DNA from: Chloroflexota bacterium
GTDB taxonomy: Bacteria; Chloroflexota; Anaerolineae; Anaerolineales; Villigracilaceae
Direction: 5' to 3'
Length of the DNA stretch: 64,000 bases
NCBI GenBank assembly: GCA_016235445.1
Contig: JACRLB010000018.1
Location: 1-64,000, forward strand
Of this stretch, positions 31,720-40,764 are shown piece by piece. The notes beneath the pieces are model-generated. The model was not told the DNA's origin. It worked only from the letters and a program-made list of their open reading frames with translations, and made no database searches. The stretch's first letter is position 1; the number at the start of each line of letters is the position of its first letter. A program made the translations under genes and the position numbers.

Positions 31720-32577
31720 GTGGTGAAAATTCGTGACTTGCTCGATGATGCGGCGCGGGGACTCGTTTTTAGCGACACTCCCCAACTGGACGCGCAGATC
31801 ATCCTCGCGCATGTGATCGGACGTCCGCGCTCATGGCTGATCGCCCACCTTGAAACGCCTCTCACCCCGCCGCAAATTGATTCTGCTCAACAGGCATTCG
31901 CCAGGCTGAAAGCGGGCGAGCCGCTTCCCTACATTATCGGCCACTGGGAATTCTTCGGCCTCGATTTCAACGTCACAAAGGATGTGCTCATCCCGCGCCC
32001 GGAAACAGAACTTCTCGTGGAGAAATCCATCAGTTGGCTGACTAGCCGTCCCGAAGCGCGAAGCGTGGTGGATGTTGGCACAGGCTCAGGCGCAATCGCA
32101 ATCTCCATCGCGTCACACATCCCAAATGTAAAAATCCTCGCCACCGACATTTCACCCGCCGCGTTGAAGGTCGCAAAAAGCAACGCTCACAAATTCAATG
32201 TCCAATCTCAAATTGAATTCATAGAATGCGATCTGCTTCCTTCATCCTTCATCCTTGATCCTTCATCATTTGATCTTCTCTGCGCCAACCTGCCCTACAT
32301 CCCCACCGAAACTTTACATAAACTTCCCATCTACGGCAGTGAACCCACCCTCGCTCTCGACGGCGGCCTGGACGGCCTCGACCCCTACCGCCGCCTGCTA
32401 AAACTTGCGCCCAACTGGCTCACGCCCAACGGAAAAATTCTGCTCGAAATCGAAGCCTCGCAAGGCGCAAAAATTCTCAGCCTCGCCTACGACTCCTTTG
32501 AAGATGTCACCATCAACCTGCATCAAGACCTTGCAGGCCATGACCGCATTTTAGAAATCACTCTTCGTGAAAACTGA
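31720..32577 (+). CDS. prmC: Release factor glutamine methyltransferase
   Basis: PrmC methylates the Gln of the GGQ motif of release factors, here made from the gene just upstream. N-terminal helical domain, then the SAM-binding fold: VVDVGTGSGAIAISIA, ILATDISPAALKVAKSN, and the substrate motif as ANLPYIP (NLPY in place of NPPY, a known variant). GTG start at 31720 (or 31723). It overlaps the next gene by 11 bases. Confidence 0.94.
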   Translation: MVKIRDLLDDAARGLVFSDTPQLDAQIILAHVIGRPRSWLIAHLETPLTPPQIDSAQQAFARLKAGEPLPYIIGHWEFFGLDFNVTKDVLIPRPETELLVEKSISWLTSRPEARSVVDVGTGSGAIAISIASHIPNVKILATDISPAALKVAKSNAHKFNVQSQIEFIECDLLPSSFILDPSSFDLLCANLPYIPTETLHKLPIYGSEPTLALDGGLDGLDPYRRLLKLAPNWLTPNGKILLEIEASQGAKILSLAYDSFEDVTINLHQDLAGHDRILEITLREN

Positions 32578-33175
32578 AATCATCCCCGCCACGCAAATCC
32601 AGCACGCGCTCACCATTCTAAAAAATGGCGGCATCCTCGCCTTCCCCACCGACACCGTCTACGGCCTCGGCGCGCTGGCCTTCAACAACGCCGCCATCGA
32701 AAATATTTACATTGCAAAAGACCGTCCCATCGAAAAAGCCATTCCCATTTTGATCGGGAGTTTGAGCGACCTCGATAAAATTGCAGACGACATCCCAAAC
32801 ATGGCTCTCCGTTTTGCCTCCCGCTTCTGGCCCGGACCGTTGACCTGCATCCTCCCCAAAAAGCAGACTCTCCCCCTGGCGGTTTCTGCCACCTCCACCG
32901 TTGCAGTCCGCATCCCGAATCATCCTGATGCGCTTGCCCTGCTCCGCGCCGCTGGCCCCATGGCAGTCACCTCCGCCAATATTTCAGGGCAATCAAGCCC
33001 ATCCGCCGCTGAAGAAGTGTACGCCCAACTCAATGGCCGCATCCCGTTGATTCTGGATGGCGGCAAAACGCCTGGCGGAATCCCATCCACGCTGGTGGAT
33101 TGCACTGGAAGCAAACCCATCATCCTGCGCGAAGGGCCCGTTTCAATGGCAGAGCTTTTGGCTGTATTGGAATAA
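32567..33175 (+). CDS. tsaC: L-threonylcarbamoyladenylate synthase
   Basis: TsaC (Sua5/YciO/YrdC family) makes threonylcarbamoyl-AMP for the t6A modification of tRNAs. The RNA/ATP-binding signature is visible: GGILAFPTDTVYGLGALAF, KDRPIEKAIPILI, RFWPGPLTCILP, VAVRIPNH, TSANISGQSSP. GTG start at 32567 lies inside prmC. Length 202 fits the short form without the C-terminal Sua5 domain. A strong terminator follows. Confidence 0.93.
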   Translation: MKTEIIPATQIQHALTILKNGGILAFPTDTVYGLGALAFNNAAIENIYIAKDRPIEKAIPILIGSLSDLDKIADDIPNMALRFASRFWPGPLTCILPKKQTLPLAVSATSTVAVRIPNHPDALALLRAAGPMAVTSANISGQSSPSAAEEVYAQLNGRIPLILDGGKTPGGIPSTLVDCTGSKPIILREGPVSMAELLAVLE

Positions 33176-33251
33176 ACTCTCATACAGCGTTTATATGGTA
33201 TTCAGGTTCCATTTAAGTGCCCGCCTATAATAAGAATTACATTCTCCCTTT

Positions 33252-33298
33252 ATCAAACCGCCGCGGACTTGGGCAAGTCCGCGGCGGTTTGATTTTAA
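33252..33298. terminator. Strong terminator after tsaC
   Basis: A perfect 16-bp stem (AAACCGCCGCGGACTT / AAGTCCGCGGCGGTTT) with a GGGC loop is followed by GATTTT; ATC/GAT extends it. It ends prfA-prmC-tsaC. Confidence 0.9.
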
Positions 33299-33344
33299 GT
33301 CAATTTTTCTGAGAGGGGCTAAAAGGATGGGCTAAGAAAAGATA

Positions 33345-33420
33345 TCACCACTGAGATCACGGAGCACACAGAGATTATTAAGAGGTTTTTCTCCGTGACC
33401 TCTGTGCGCTCCGTTGAGCT
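33345..33420. repeat. Imperfect hairpin downstream of the PLD-like gene
   Basis: GATCACGGAGCACACAGAG is answered by CTCCGTGACCTCTGTGCGCTCCG; several partial pairings are possible. It is a dispersed-repeat type structure rather than a clear terminator. Confidence 0.45.
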
Positions 33421-33450
33421 GATAAATGTAATTGGCAAACCTGGCCTTCA

Positions 33451-34701
33451 TCATGGACAGGCAAACATGGCAGGGCCAATATCCTGCGCCTGATTCCACA
33501 ACTTCTCGAATTCCTGCAAATACAAAGCCCCGATCTCGGCATTTTCGAGAATGACCACATTCTCTTCATTTGACTCATCTGCATTGGACGAGAAATTCAA
33601 AGACCCCGTCACCACAATGCTGTCATCCACAATGATCAATTTATCATGCAAAAAACTACTATTGCCATCCTGCCGCACAGGCACGCCCGCACACCAAAAT
33701 GTAGGCAGTTCAGAGCTTGAACTACTACTGCCAAAGGTCTCGAAAACTCCCTGCACATCCACGCCTGCCTTTGCGCGGTCGATCATCACCTGTGCGAGCG
33801 GATAATCAGTAAAACTAAACGCCAGAAAACGGATGCTCACCTGCGCATCCTTCACCAGCGCGATGAGGTTGCTTACAATTTTATCCTCGGGCGAGAAAAG
33901 CACCTGCACAGGCGTGCCGTCCAAAATCGCCCATTGATTATTCACCGTGGATGGCGCGCGCGGGCCAAACTGCCCATTCCACATTTCCTGAAATTCACGC
34001 TCGTACGCGTAAGCAATCTCAGGCGAGCGAATGACCAACACGTTGCTATTATTTTCGAAGATTCCCCTAATTGTAATATTTGTAGATCCTGTCCATATAA
34101 TCTGTTGATCGAATATCCAAAACTTGTTGTGCATATAAGCAGAACGTCCCGCATCATCTTTAACCTCAATACCTGCTGCGCTCATTAATGTAAATTGCCC
34201 GTGCTCAGGTTGGGTATCGGCCTCCAGCCCAAATTTATCATCCGTCATCCATTTCACATCCACGCCGCGATTTTTTGCGGCGATCAATGCTTCTGCAACG
34301 GGCGTGAGATTGAATTCAAAAGATGCGATGTGAATGCTTGTCTGTGCATTGTTAATGAACCCGATCAGCTTTTCTTCGATGGAACCAGACAAGACTTCTG
34401 GATTATTAATGAGTAGCGGATCTGTAAAATAGACATCCCACCACCTGTCAACTGGAACAAGGATTGTCGGCTCTGTTGGGACAATCGGGGTGTCAGTTAC
34501 CAGCGGAAGGCCGCCAGATGGCGTATCTGTGACAGGTTGAATGATATTTGGAGTATCCGTCACAGGGACGATGAACGGCGGCGGGGTTTCAGAGGCGAAA
34601 AATGGAATCTGAGTGACAGGTGGGTAAGAGGAGTCCACAGGTTCGCAAGCGGCGAGCAAGGTTGAGATGAGCAGGAATGAAATTAGTAAGGTTTTCTTCA
34701 T
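33451..34701 (-). CDS. Phospholipase-D-like lipoprotein (Nuc/cardiolipin-synthase fold)
   Basis: The 416-residue protein starts with a lipoprotein signal (MKKTLLISFLLISTLLAAC), then a Thr/Pro-rich spacer (repeat units of VTDTP) and two PLD-like domains. Each has an HKD-type motif: YMHNKFWIFDQ with GSTNIT, and SFLHDKLIIVDDSIVVTGS with SSNADESNEENVV. Two HKD motifs give a full active site for a phosphodiesterase or nuclease. It would act outside the membrane. Start ATG at 34701; an upstream frame from 34719 lacks support. A palindrome at 34709-34728 precedes it. Confidence 0.85.
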   Translation of the reverse strand: MKKTLLISFLLISTLLAACEPVDSSYPPVTQIPFFASETPPPFIVPVTDTPNIIQPVTDTPSGGLPLVTDTPIVPTEPTILVPVDRWWDVYFTDPLLINNPEVLSGSIEEKLIGFINNAQTSIHIASFEFNLTPVAEALIAAKNRGVDVKWMTDDKFGLEADTQPEHGQFTLMSAAGIEVKDDAGRSAYMHNKFWIFDQQIIWTGSTNITIRGIFENNSNVLVIRSPEIAYAYEREFQEMWNGQFGPRAPSTVNNQWAILDGTPVQVLFSPEDKIVSNLIALVKDAQVSIRFLAFSFTDYPLAQVMIDRAKAGVDVQGVFETFGSSSSSSELPTFWCAGVPVRQDGNSSFLHDKLIIVDDSIVVTGSLNFSSNADESNEENVVILENAEIGALYLQEFEKLWNQAQDIGPAMFACP

Positions 34702-34708
34702 TTTTTTA

Positions 34709-34728
34709 TCGAACAGCAAGCTGTTCGA
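34709..34728. repeat. 20-bp hairpin upstream of the PLD-like gene
   Basis: TCGAACAG and CTGTTCGA flank CAAG. It lies between the fabD stop and the start of the PLD-like gene and may end fabD transcripts. Confidence 0.6.
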
Positions 34729-34736
34729 CTCCAGAG

Positions 34737-35678
34737 TTAATCCAGAGCGGTGAAATCCTGCGGGTTGCCAAGCGGATAAACAGCCGCGCCATCCACAATG
34801 CGTTTGATGAGGCCGCCTAAGACAGAGCCAGTCCCCACTTCCACAAAGGTGGTGACGCCCTGGGCAGACATCAACTTTACAGACTCGGTCCAGCGCACAC
34901 GCGATTGCATTTGAGATTTAATATCCGTGCGAGCCGATTCTTCATCCTCCAGCGCTTTGGCGTGAACGTTCCCAATCACTTGAATTTTCAAAGGGGAAAA
35001 GCCCGCATTATTAACTACATCGTTCCATTCCTCTTGAATGGATGCCATCAACGGGGAATGTGCGGCGATGGAAACGGCCAAAGGCAAGGCGCGTTTTGCG
35101 CCCGCAGACTTTGCTCCCGCCATTGCGCGTTCCACAGCGGGTTTCGCGCCAGAGATGACCACCTGGCCGGGGCAATTGTCGTTTGCCACCTGCGCCAGTT
35201 CGTCGGGTGTGCTTGCATCCGCACAGACTTTATCCAGCGTGGGAATGTCCAGGCCGAGGATGGCGGCCATGCCGCCGGGGGCGAGTGTGCCTGCGTGCTT
35301 CATCAACTCGCCGCGCCTGCGGACGAGGCGAAGACCATCCGCGAAGGATAATGCTCCAGCGGCGGTCAGAGCCGATAATTCGCCAAGCGAATGCCCGGCC
35401 AGCGAAGCAGGCGTCAGATTAGGGAAAAGATGCGAAAAAGTCCGAAAGGCGGCAAGGGAATGGATGTAGAGCGCGGGCTGGGTGTTGACCGTGTCGTTTA
35501 AGTCGGCATCGGGACCATCCCACATGAGTTTGGAGAGGGAAAAGCCAAGGATGGAATCGGCTTCGTCAAATGTTTGTTTTGCGATTGGGTGTTGCGCGGC
35601 AAGGTCTTTGCCCATGCCAACGGTTTGCGAACCCTGGCCGGGAAAGATGAATGCGGTGTTTTGCATATTAAGAATCAT
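34737..35678 (-). CDS. fabD: Malonyl-CoA:ACP transacylase
   Basis: FabD moves malonyl groups from CoA to acyl carrier protein for fatty acid synthesis. FIFPGQGSQTVGMGKDLA at the start, the nucleophile Ser in AGHSLGELSALT, the Arg in LRLVRRRGELM, and the second catalytic His in SIAAHSPLM. Start ATG at 35678 has GGAG 4 nt upstream. No other fab genes are adjacent; rpmF lies upstream on the same strand, as in many bacteria where rpmF-fab genes cluster. Confidence 0.94.
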   Translation of the reverse strand: MILNMQNTAFIFPGQGSQTVGMGKDLAAQHPIAKQTFDEADSILGFSLSKLMWDGPDADLNDTVNTQPALYIHSLAAFRTFSHLFPNLTPASLAGHSLGELSALTAAGALSFADGLRLVRRRGELMKHAGTLAPGGMAAILGLDIPTLDKVCADASTPDELAQVANDNCPGQVVISGAKPAVERAMAGAKSAGAKRALPLAVSIAAHSPLMASIQEEWNDVVNNAGFSPLKIQVIGNVHAKALEDEESARTDIKSQMQSRVRWTESVKLMSAQGVTTFVEVGTGSVLGGLIKRIVDGAAVYPLGNPQDFTALD

Positions 35679-35727
35679 GGGTCTCCAATGAAATATACGA
35701 AAAGTTTGCAATTAAAACACAAACGGG

Positions 35728-35752
35728 TCGTGATAGTCACGACCCGTTGAGG
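35728..35752. terminator. Hairpin terminator after rpmF
   Basis: ACGGGTCGTGA / TCACGACCCGT with a TAG loop lies immediately after the rpmF stop and upstream of fabD. Confidence 0.75.
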
Positions 35753-35753
35753 T

Positions 35754-35954
35754 TTACTCAGCCGTTTTCTTTTCTTTTTTGACCTGAATGACTTCGCGGC
35801 CTTTGTAGTAGCCGCAATTCGGGCAAACGGTGTGAGGCAGGCGTTTCACTCCACAATTGGAGCAGGCGACTGTGTTTACCGCGGTGAGGGCATCCTGTGA
35901 ACGACGGCGATCGCGGCGTCCTTTGGAATGTTTGCGCTTGGGATGTGGGGTCAT
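35754..35954 (-). CDS. rpmF: Ribosomal protein bL32 (zinc form)
   Basis: The 66-residue basic protein has the N-terminal PHPKRKHSKGRRDRRRS and two Cys pairs, CSNCG and CPNCG, that bind a structural zinc. Length is normal. AGGAGAAAGTATTC precedes the ATG. It is a small housekeeping gene beside fabD. Confidence 0.97.
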   Translation of the reverse strand: MTPHPKRKHSKGRRDRRRSQDALTAVNTVACSNCGVKRLPHTVCPNCGYYKGREVIQVKKEKKTAE

Positions 35955-36070
35955 GAATACTTTCTCCTTTATACATACATCAGACGGGCGTGCGCCCGTC
36001 TGGATTGGTTTTTCAGTGAAGCGCGGTGATTATATCGGCAGGAGGCAGTGACGTCAAGACGAATTCGATG

Positions 36071-36076
36071 TAAAAT
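36071..36076 (+). promoter_or_regulatory. -10 box for a leaderless SpoIIE-type gene
   Basis: TAAAAT at 36071-36076 ends 6 nt before the ATG at 36083; GTGACG about 17 bp upstream serves as a -35-like element. No ribosome-binding site is present. Confidence 0.5.
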
Positions 36077-36082
36077 CATTTC

Positions 36083-36799
36083 ATGGAAATCCAGATCGCA
36101 GTTGCCAAAATCAATAAATATGCGGTCTCCGAAAGTGGGGACACGCTGGAAGTGGTGGAACGCCCCACAGGCGGGCTTTCTGTTGTGCTCGCGGATGGAC
36201 AAACCAGCGGGCGCGGCGCGAAGGCAGTTTCGATGCTGGTCGTGCGAAAAGTGATCGGCCTGATCGCCGAGGGCGTCCGCGACGGGGCGGCGGCGAGAGC
36301 CGCTTCTGATGCCCTGTTTGCAGACAAAGCTGGGAAAGTCACCTGCACGCTGAACATTGCCTCGGTGGATTTGCACAGCCAGACCATAGTGCTTACGCGA
36401 AACAACCCTGCGCCGATGTACATTTGCCGCGGTGAAGAAATTGACGCCAATCACGAGGAAAGCATTTCACTTGGAACTTCGCGAAGTGTCCGCCCGCTCA
36501 TTACGGAGCTGGGAATTGAATCTGGGCTGACCATCGTCATCTTCAGCGACGGCATCAGCCATGCCGGCGAACGCCGCGGCCAGCCGATGAACGTGAGCGC
36601 AACCATCCGCTCGGTGATCGAAGACCAGGACCCATCCCCCCAGCAACTCGCAGACACCCTCCTCGCGCACGCAGTCAGCCTGGACGATAACCGCCCCGCA
36701 GATGATATCAGCGTGCTGGTAGTCAAAGTCTCGGCACGCAACGGGGATGATGATGTACGGCGCATGAGTGTCAGGCTTCCGATCCATGCTTATTCATAA
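36083..36799 (+). CDS. SpoIIE/PP2C-type serine phosphatase
   Basis: The 238-residue protein is a minimal SpoIIE-like PPM phosphatase domain: VVLADGQTSGRGAKAVSM (first metal-binding Asp), VVIFSDGISHAGER (second Asp/Gly) and RPADDISVLVVKV (terminal Asp pair). There is no N-terminal sensor. Such proteins dephosphorylate anti-sigma-factor antagonists or similar partners. It overlaps the channel gene, forming an operon with it and the P-loop gene; a link of phosphorylation to ion transport is an inference. Confidence 0.85.
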   Translation: MEIQIAVAKINKYAVSESGDTLEVVERPTGGLSVVLADGQTSGRGAKAVSMLVVRKVIGLIAEGVRDGAAARAASDALFADKAGKVTCTLNIASVDLHSQTIVLTRNNPAPMYICRGEEIDANHEESISLGTSRSVRPLITELGIESGLTIVIFSDGISHAGERRGQPMNVSATIRSVIEDQDPSPQQLADTLLAHAVSLDDNRPADDISVLVVKVSARNGDDDVRRMSVRLPIHAYS

Positions 36800-37847
36800 A
36801 AATAAAGCGGCCAAACATCGCTGGAGGCATTTCCAGGCCTCGGTCAGAGACACCACCATATTGCTTGGAGAGTTCCGCGCGCCTTTATTATGGTTTTCCT
36901 TTGCCATCATCGGCGGGGGAATTTTATATGACATCATTTCAAAACTGGTGGATGAACCAGTCTACAGCCTGGCAGAATCCATTTACATCGTACTGATCGC
37001 CACTTTTTTACAACCTGCAAACCGTGATTTTCCCCATCACATCGCTTTGCAATTATTTCACTTTTTTATGCCCATCGTCGGGCTGATCGTGCTCGCGCAA
37101 GGGCTGGCAGATTTCAGCGGATTGCTCTTCAACCGCCGCGCACGCACAAAGGAATGGGAAATGGCCGTCGCATCCACACTTAGAAAACATATCATCCTCG
37201 TTGGGCTGGGGCATCTCGGCTACCGCGTCGCCCTCAAATTACACGAAATGGGCGAACAGATTGCAGTCATCGAATTCAACGCCGACACAGACACATTAAA
37301 CGCCGCGCGCAATCTCGGCATCCCCGTCATTCACGATGACGCCACACGCCCCGCCGCGCTCGAAGCCGCCAACATCAAAGACGCGCGCACCATCATCATG
37401 GCCAGCCAGAACGACGCGATGAATTTACAGATCGCGCTCAAAGCGCGCAGCATCAACCCGAAGATCAGCGTCGTCGTCCGCATCTTCGATGACGACTTTG
37501 CCCACGCGCTTCAGGAGCAATTCGGATTCATCGCCCTCAGCGCCACAGAAATGGCCGCGCCCGTTTTCGCCGCCGCCGCCGCAGGCGTGGATGTGACCAA
37601 CCCCATCTCGGTGGAAGGCCAACTCCTCAGCCTGGCCCGCCTCACCATTTCCGACGATGCGCCGTATGCAAATAAAACCATCGGCTACGTGGAAGATAAC
37701 TACCATCTCAACATCGTGCTCCTGCGCCACGACCATCAATCCGAAATGCACCCGACAGATAAAAGTCCGCTCCACCCAGGCGATGTCATCGCCGTGCTTG
37801 GCGGGCCTGAACAATTGCAAAAACTGCTCTACGACAATGAAGGATGA
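36786..37847 (+). CDS. Ion-channel-like protein with TrkA/RCK domain, no TVGYG filter
   Basis: Two transmembrane helices (about 28-50 and 75-103, using the ATG at 36786; GTG at 36768 is an alternative) flank a pore-loop-like stretch. Residues 120-350 are a TrkA-N domain (IILVGLGHLGYRVALKLHE, Asp-less acidic IEFNADTD) and a TrkA-C domain (DVIAVLGGPEQLQKLL). Two-helix channels of this type normally carry a TVGYG filter; here the pore segment reads IVLIATFLQPANRDFP, so selectivity must differ or the pore is not a K+ pore. It overlaps the SpoIIE gene by 14 bases and the P-loop gene by 11. Confidence 0.8.
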   Translation: MLIHKNKAAKHRWRHFQASVRDTTILLGEFRAPLLWFSFAIIGGGILYDIISKLVDEPVYSLAESIYIVLIATFLQPANRDFPHHIALQLFHFFMPIVGLIVLAQGLADFSGLLFNRRARTKEWEMAVASTLRKHIILVGLGHLGYRVALKLHEMGEQIAVIEFNADTDTLNAARNLGIPVIHDDATRPAALEAANIKDARTIIMASQNDAMNLQIALKARSINPKISVVVRIFDDDFAHALQEQFGFIALSATEMAAPVFAAAAAGVDVTNPISVEGQLLSLARLTISDDAPYANKTIGYVEDNYHLNIVLLRHDHQSEMHPTDKSPLHPGDVIAVLGGPEQLQKLLYDNEG

Positions 37848-38202
37848 CGATAGCAGACCGCTCATCGGCATCGTTGGCCCGTGCGGGTCGGGAAAATCCA
37901 CGCTGATTGCAGGGCTTGAAAAACACGGCTATCGCTGTCGTCACATTGCCCAGGAACATTCCTACGTCAAACACATGTGGCAGGCCATCACCAACCCAGA
38001 TATTCTCATCTTTCTCGAATGCTCATTTGAAAACTCCACCACGCGCCGAAAATTAAACTGGCTCCCCGCCGACCACGAAGAGCAATTACGCCGTCTCTCC
38101 CACGCCCGCGAACATGCAGACTTGATCATCGACACCAACATCCTTAATTCGGATGAAGTCCTCGCCCGCGCAATGGACTACTTTAAAAACAGAATCCTGT
38201 AA
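37837..38202 (+). CDS. Small P-loop NTPase
   Basis: The 121-residue protein begins MKDDDSRPLIGIVGPCGSGKSTLIAG, with a clear Walker A, and continues with NPDILIFLECSFENSTTRRKL and ADLIIDTNILNSDEVLA, a nucleoside-kinase-like layout (Arg pair, terminal IDTN). The start ATG at 37837 lies inside the channel gene, so it is translationally coupled. The frame upstream is a shadow. I cannot name a substrate. Confidence 0.7.
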   Translation: MKDDDSRPLIGIVGPCGSGKSTLIAGLEKHGYRCRHIAQEHSYVKHMWQAITNPDILIFLECSFENSTTRRKLNWLPADHEEQLRRLSHAREHADLIIDTNILNSDEVLARAMDYFKNRIL

Positions 38203-38334
38203 AAAGGCATTTGACATCTCAAACGCCGCGCTTCTTTTCCCGCCCTGCGGCCTGCCCACTGCGCAAGAGACAGAATCCCCACCCCCAGGCATTTTTTCCA
38301 TCGCCGATATGCCCATAAAATCATTCATTGGGAG

Positions 38335-38374
38335 TATAATGGCGTCCGCGCCAGCCATAGGCTGGCATTTTTTT
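38335..38374 (+). promoter_or_regulatory. secD promoter and possible attenuator
   Basis: TATAAT (38335-38340) is followed 9 nt later by GCCAGCC/GGCTGGC (38350-38356, 38360-38366) and a T7 run (38368-38374), a compact terminator-like hairpin within the leader and 18 nt before the secD ATG. It could dampen or regulate secDF expression. Confidence 0.6.
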
Positions 38375-38391
38375 GGATGGAGTAGAGAAAC

Positions 38392-39741
38392 ATGCGTAAT
38401 AAAAATATCTGGCTGGTTGTAATTTTTATTTTGGTTGCCTTTTCCCTTTTGGTGGACCTTAAAAAAAATATTTTGATTTACAACCCTTTTACCGATCAAC
38501 CACTGATCGAGCGCGATGTGGATGTGAAATTAGGACTCGACCTGCGCGGCGGCCTTCAAGCCCTGCTTGAAGCTGATGTCCCTGTTGAAACAACCGTCAC
38601 CGCTGAAGACCTGCTCAACGCCAAGAACATTCTGCAAAACCGCGCGAACGCCCTCGGTGTAAGTGAAGTGGTCATGCAGACCGCAGGTGACCGCCGCATT
38701 GTGGCAGAATTCCCGGGCGTTACCAACCCTGAAGAGGTAGTAGCCGCCCTTAAGCAAACCGCCCTGCTGGAATTTGTAGACATGGGCACAACCCCAGCCG
38801 AGGAAGGCTCCCTCATTCAAACCGATTTCGGAATTGAGAATGCCGCGGCAACAACAGAAAGCGGCGAACCCATCTATCACACTGTGATGACAGGCGCCGG
38901 CCTGAACACCGCCTCTGTCACCAGAAGCCAGACAGGCGAGTTCGCAATTTCCTTTGTCCTTAATTCCGACACAACCAACATTTTTGCGGAATACACCACT
39001 TCGCATCAACAACAATATCTGGCAATCGTGCTCGACAAGCTGGTCATCTCCACCCCGATCATTCAGAACCCAATCACCGATGGTCAGGGACAGATCTCCG
39101 GAAACTTCACCCAGGAAAGCGCCCAAACCCTTGCCGTACAACTTCGCTCAGGCGCATTGCCAATCCCAATTAAAGTAGTGGAAAGCCGTACCGTTGGTCC
39201 AACCCTTGGTGAAGAAAGCCTTCGCAAGAGCGTATTGGCGGGCATCATCGGTTTATCCGTCGTGGTCCTTTTCATGGGGCTTTATTACCGCCTGCCCGGT
39301 GTGATCGCAGACCTTGCCTTGATCTGCTATGCCATATTCACTCTGATGCTTTTCAAGCTAATCCCTGTGGTCCTCACCCTGCCCGGCATTGCTGGTTTCA
39401 TCCTCAGCGTAGGCATGGCTGTGGATGCAAACGTGCTGATCTTCGAACGCCTTAAAGAAGAATTACGCCATGGCCGAAACCTCCGCCAGGCCATTGACCT
39501 TGCCTGGAGCCGCGCCTGGCCTTCCATTCGCGACTCAAACACCTCCACACTGATCACCTGCCTGATCCTGTTCCTCTTTGGCAACACCTTCGGAGCCAGC
39601 ATTGTAAAAGGCTTTTCGATCACACTGGCATTGGGTGTGGGTGTCAGTTTGTTCACCGCCATCATCGTCACACGCACATTTTTGCATACAGTGCTTGATA
39701 GAATCAACCTCGCCGACCATCCGCGCTGGTTTGGTCTTTAG
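38392..39741 (+). CDS. secD: Protein translocase subunit SecD
   Basis: SecD uses the proton gradient to help pull proteins across the membrane. First transmembrane helix ([18 protein letters not shown]), the SecD signature [16 protein letters not shown], an external P1 region, then five helices at the C-terminus (for example [40 protein letters not shown] and [20 protein letters not shown]). Length 449 is normal for a non-enteric SecD. It is co-transcribed with secF, 24 nt downstream. Confidence 0.96.
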   Translation: MRNKNIWLVVIFILVAFSLLVDLKKNILIYNPFTDQPLIERDVDVKLGLDLRGGLQALLEADVPVETTVTAEDLLNAKNILQNRANALGVSEVVMQTAGDRRIVAEFPGVTNPEEVVAALKQTALLEFVDMGTTPAEEGSLIQTDFGIENAAATTESGEPIYHTVMTGAGLNTASVTRSQTGEFAISFVLNSDTTNIFAEYTTSHQQQYLAIVLDKLVISTPIIQNPITDGQGQISGNFTQESAQTLAVQLRSGALPIPIKVVESRTVGPTLGEESLRKSVLAGIIGLSVVVLFMGLYYRLPGVIADLALICYAIFTLMLFKLIPVVLTLPGIAGFILSVGMAVDANVLIFERLKEELRHGRNLRQAIDLAWSRAWPSIRDSNTSTLITCLILFLFGNTFGASIVKGFSITLALGVGVSLFTAIIVTRTFLHTVLDRINLADHPRWFGL

Positions 39742-39765
39742 AGTGTTTGTGCATAGGAGCGCGCA

Positions 39766-40710
39766 ATGAATATTATTAAAAATCGTTACGTCTATTTTTT
39801 GATCTCCCTGCTGGTCATCATCCCAGGGATCATTTTCATGGGACTCAACTGGTCCAAAACAAAAACAGGCCCATTACCCCTCGGCATCGACTTCCGCGGC
39901 GGCTCATTACTTGAAGTGCAGTTTGAAGGCACACGCCCCTCGGTGGAAGAAATTTCCGCATTGTACAAGGAATTTTCCACAACTGAAGAGGCCATCGCCG
40001 AACCTGTCATCCAGCCTTTGGGTGAAGATTCTTTCGCGATTCGCTCAAAGACCATGACAGATGAAACCAAAGGCCGGCTCGTTACAGAAATGGAAACCCG
40101 CTTTGGTTCAAAGGTCACTTTATTAAACTTTACCTCCGTCAGCCCCTCCATCGGGGCGGAAGTAACCCGCGCAGCCGGCTGGGCAATTCTTTTCGCCGCT
40201 GTTGCGATCCTTCTCTACATCTGGTGGGCTTTTCGCAGCGTTGAGCACCCCTACCGCTACGGCACAGCCGCAATTTTGGCAATGCTTCATGATGTGTTCG
40301 TGGTTCTTGGAACAGAAGCCATCCTGGGATACTTCCTCGGCTGGGAAGCGGACGCCCTCTTCCTGACCGCCCTGCTAACCGTAATCGGCTTCTCGGTACA
40401 CGACACCATCGTAGTATTCGACCGCGTCCGTGAGAACTCGAACACCCTGCGCCGCGTAGAGTACGAAACCATGGTCAATCACTCCATCGTGCAAACGCTG
40501 GATCGTTCCATCACCACCCAGTTGACCGTGATGCTCACACTCTTCGCCCTCGTTCTCTTCGGCGGCGATAGCACCCGCCATTTCGTTCTAATCCTGCTGG
40601 TGGGTATTTTCAGCGGAACATACTCCTCCATCTTCAACGCCGCTCCCATTCTCGTTGTGTGGGAAAACCACGAATGGCAAACCTGGTTCGGACGCAAGGA
40701 AACCTCTTAA
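39766..40710 (+). CDS. secF: Protein translocase subunit SecF
   Basis: The partner of SecD: first helix (YFLISLLVIIPGIIFMGL), signature GIDFRGGSLLEVQF, then helices with FSVHDTIVVFDRVRENSNTLRR and IVQTLDRSITTQLTVML. Length 314 is normal. The transcript ends at the hairpin 40720-40752. Confidence 0.96.
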   Translation: MNIIKNRYVYFLISLLVIIPGIIFMGLNWSKTKTGPLPLGIDFRGGSLLEVQFEGTRPSVEEISALYKEFSTTEEAIAEPVIQPLGEDSFAIRSKTMTDETKGRLVTEMETRFGSKVTLLNFTSVSPSIGAEVTRAAGWAILFAAVAILLYIWWAFRSVEHPYRYGTAAILAMLHDVFVVLGTEAILGYFLGWEADALFLTALLTVIGFSVHDTIVVFDRVRENSNTLRRVEYETMVNHSIVQTLDRSITTQLTVMLTLFALVLFGGDSTRHFVLILLVGIFSGTYSSIFNAAPILVVWENHEWQTWFGRKETS

Positions 40711-40719
40711 CCAAATAAC

Positions 40720-40752
40720 AAAAGGGACGCACTTGATCGTGCGTCCCTTTTT
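40720..40752 (+). terminator. Terminator after secF
   Basis: AAAGGGACGCAC / GTGCGTCCCTTT with a TTGATC loop and T5 lies just after secF. Confidence 0.9.
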
Positions 40753-40764
40753 GATTCCCATCCC

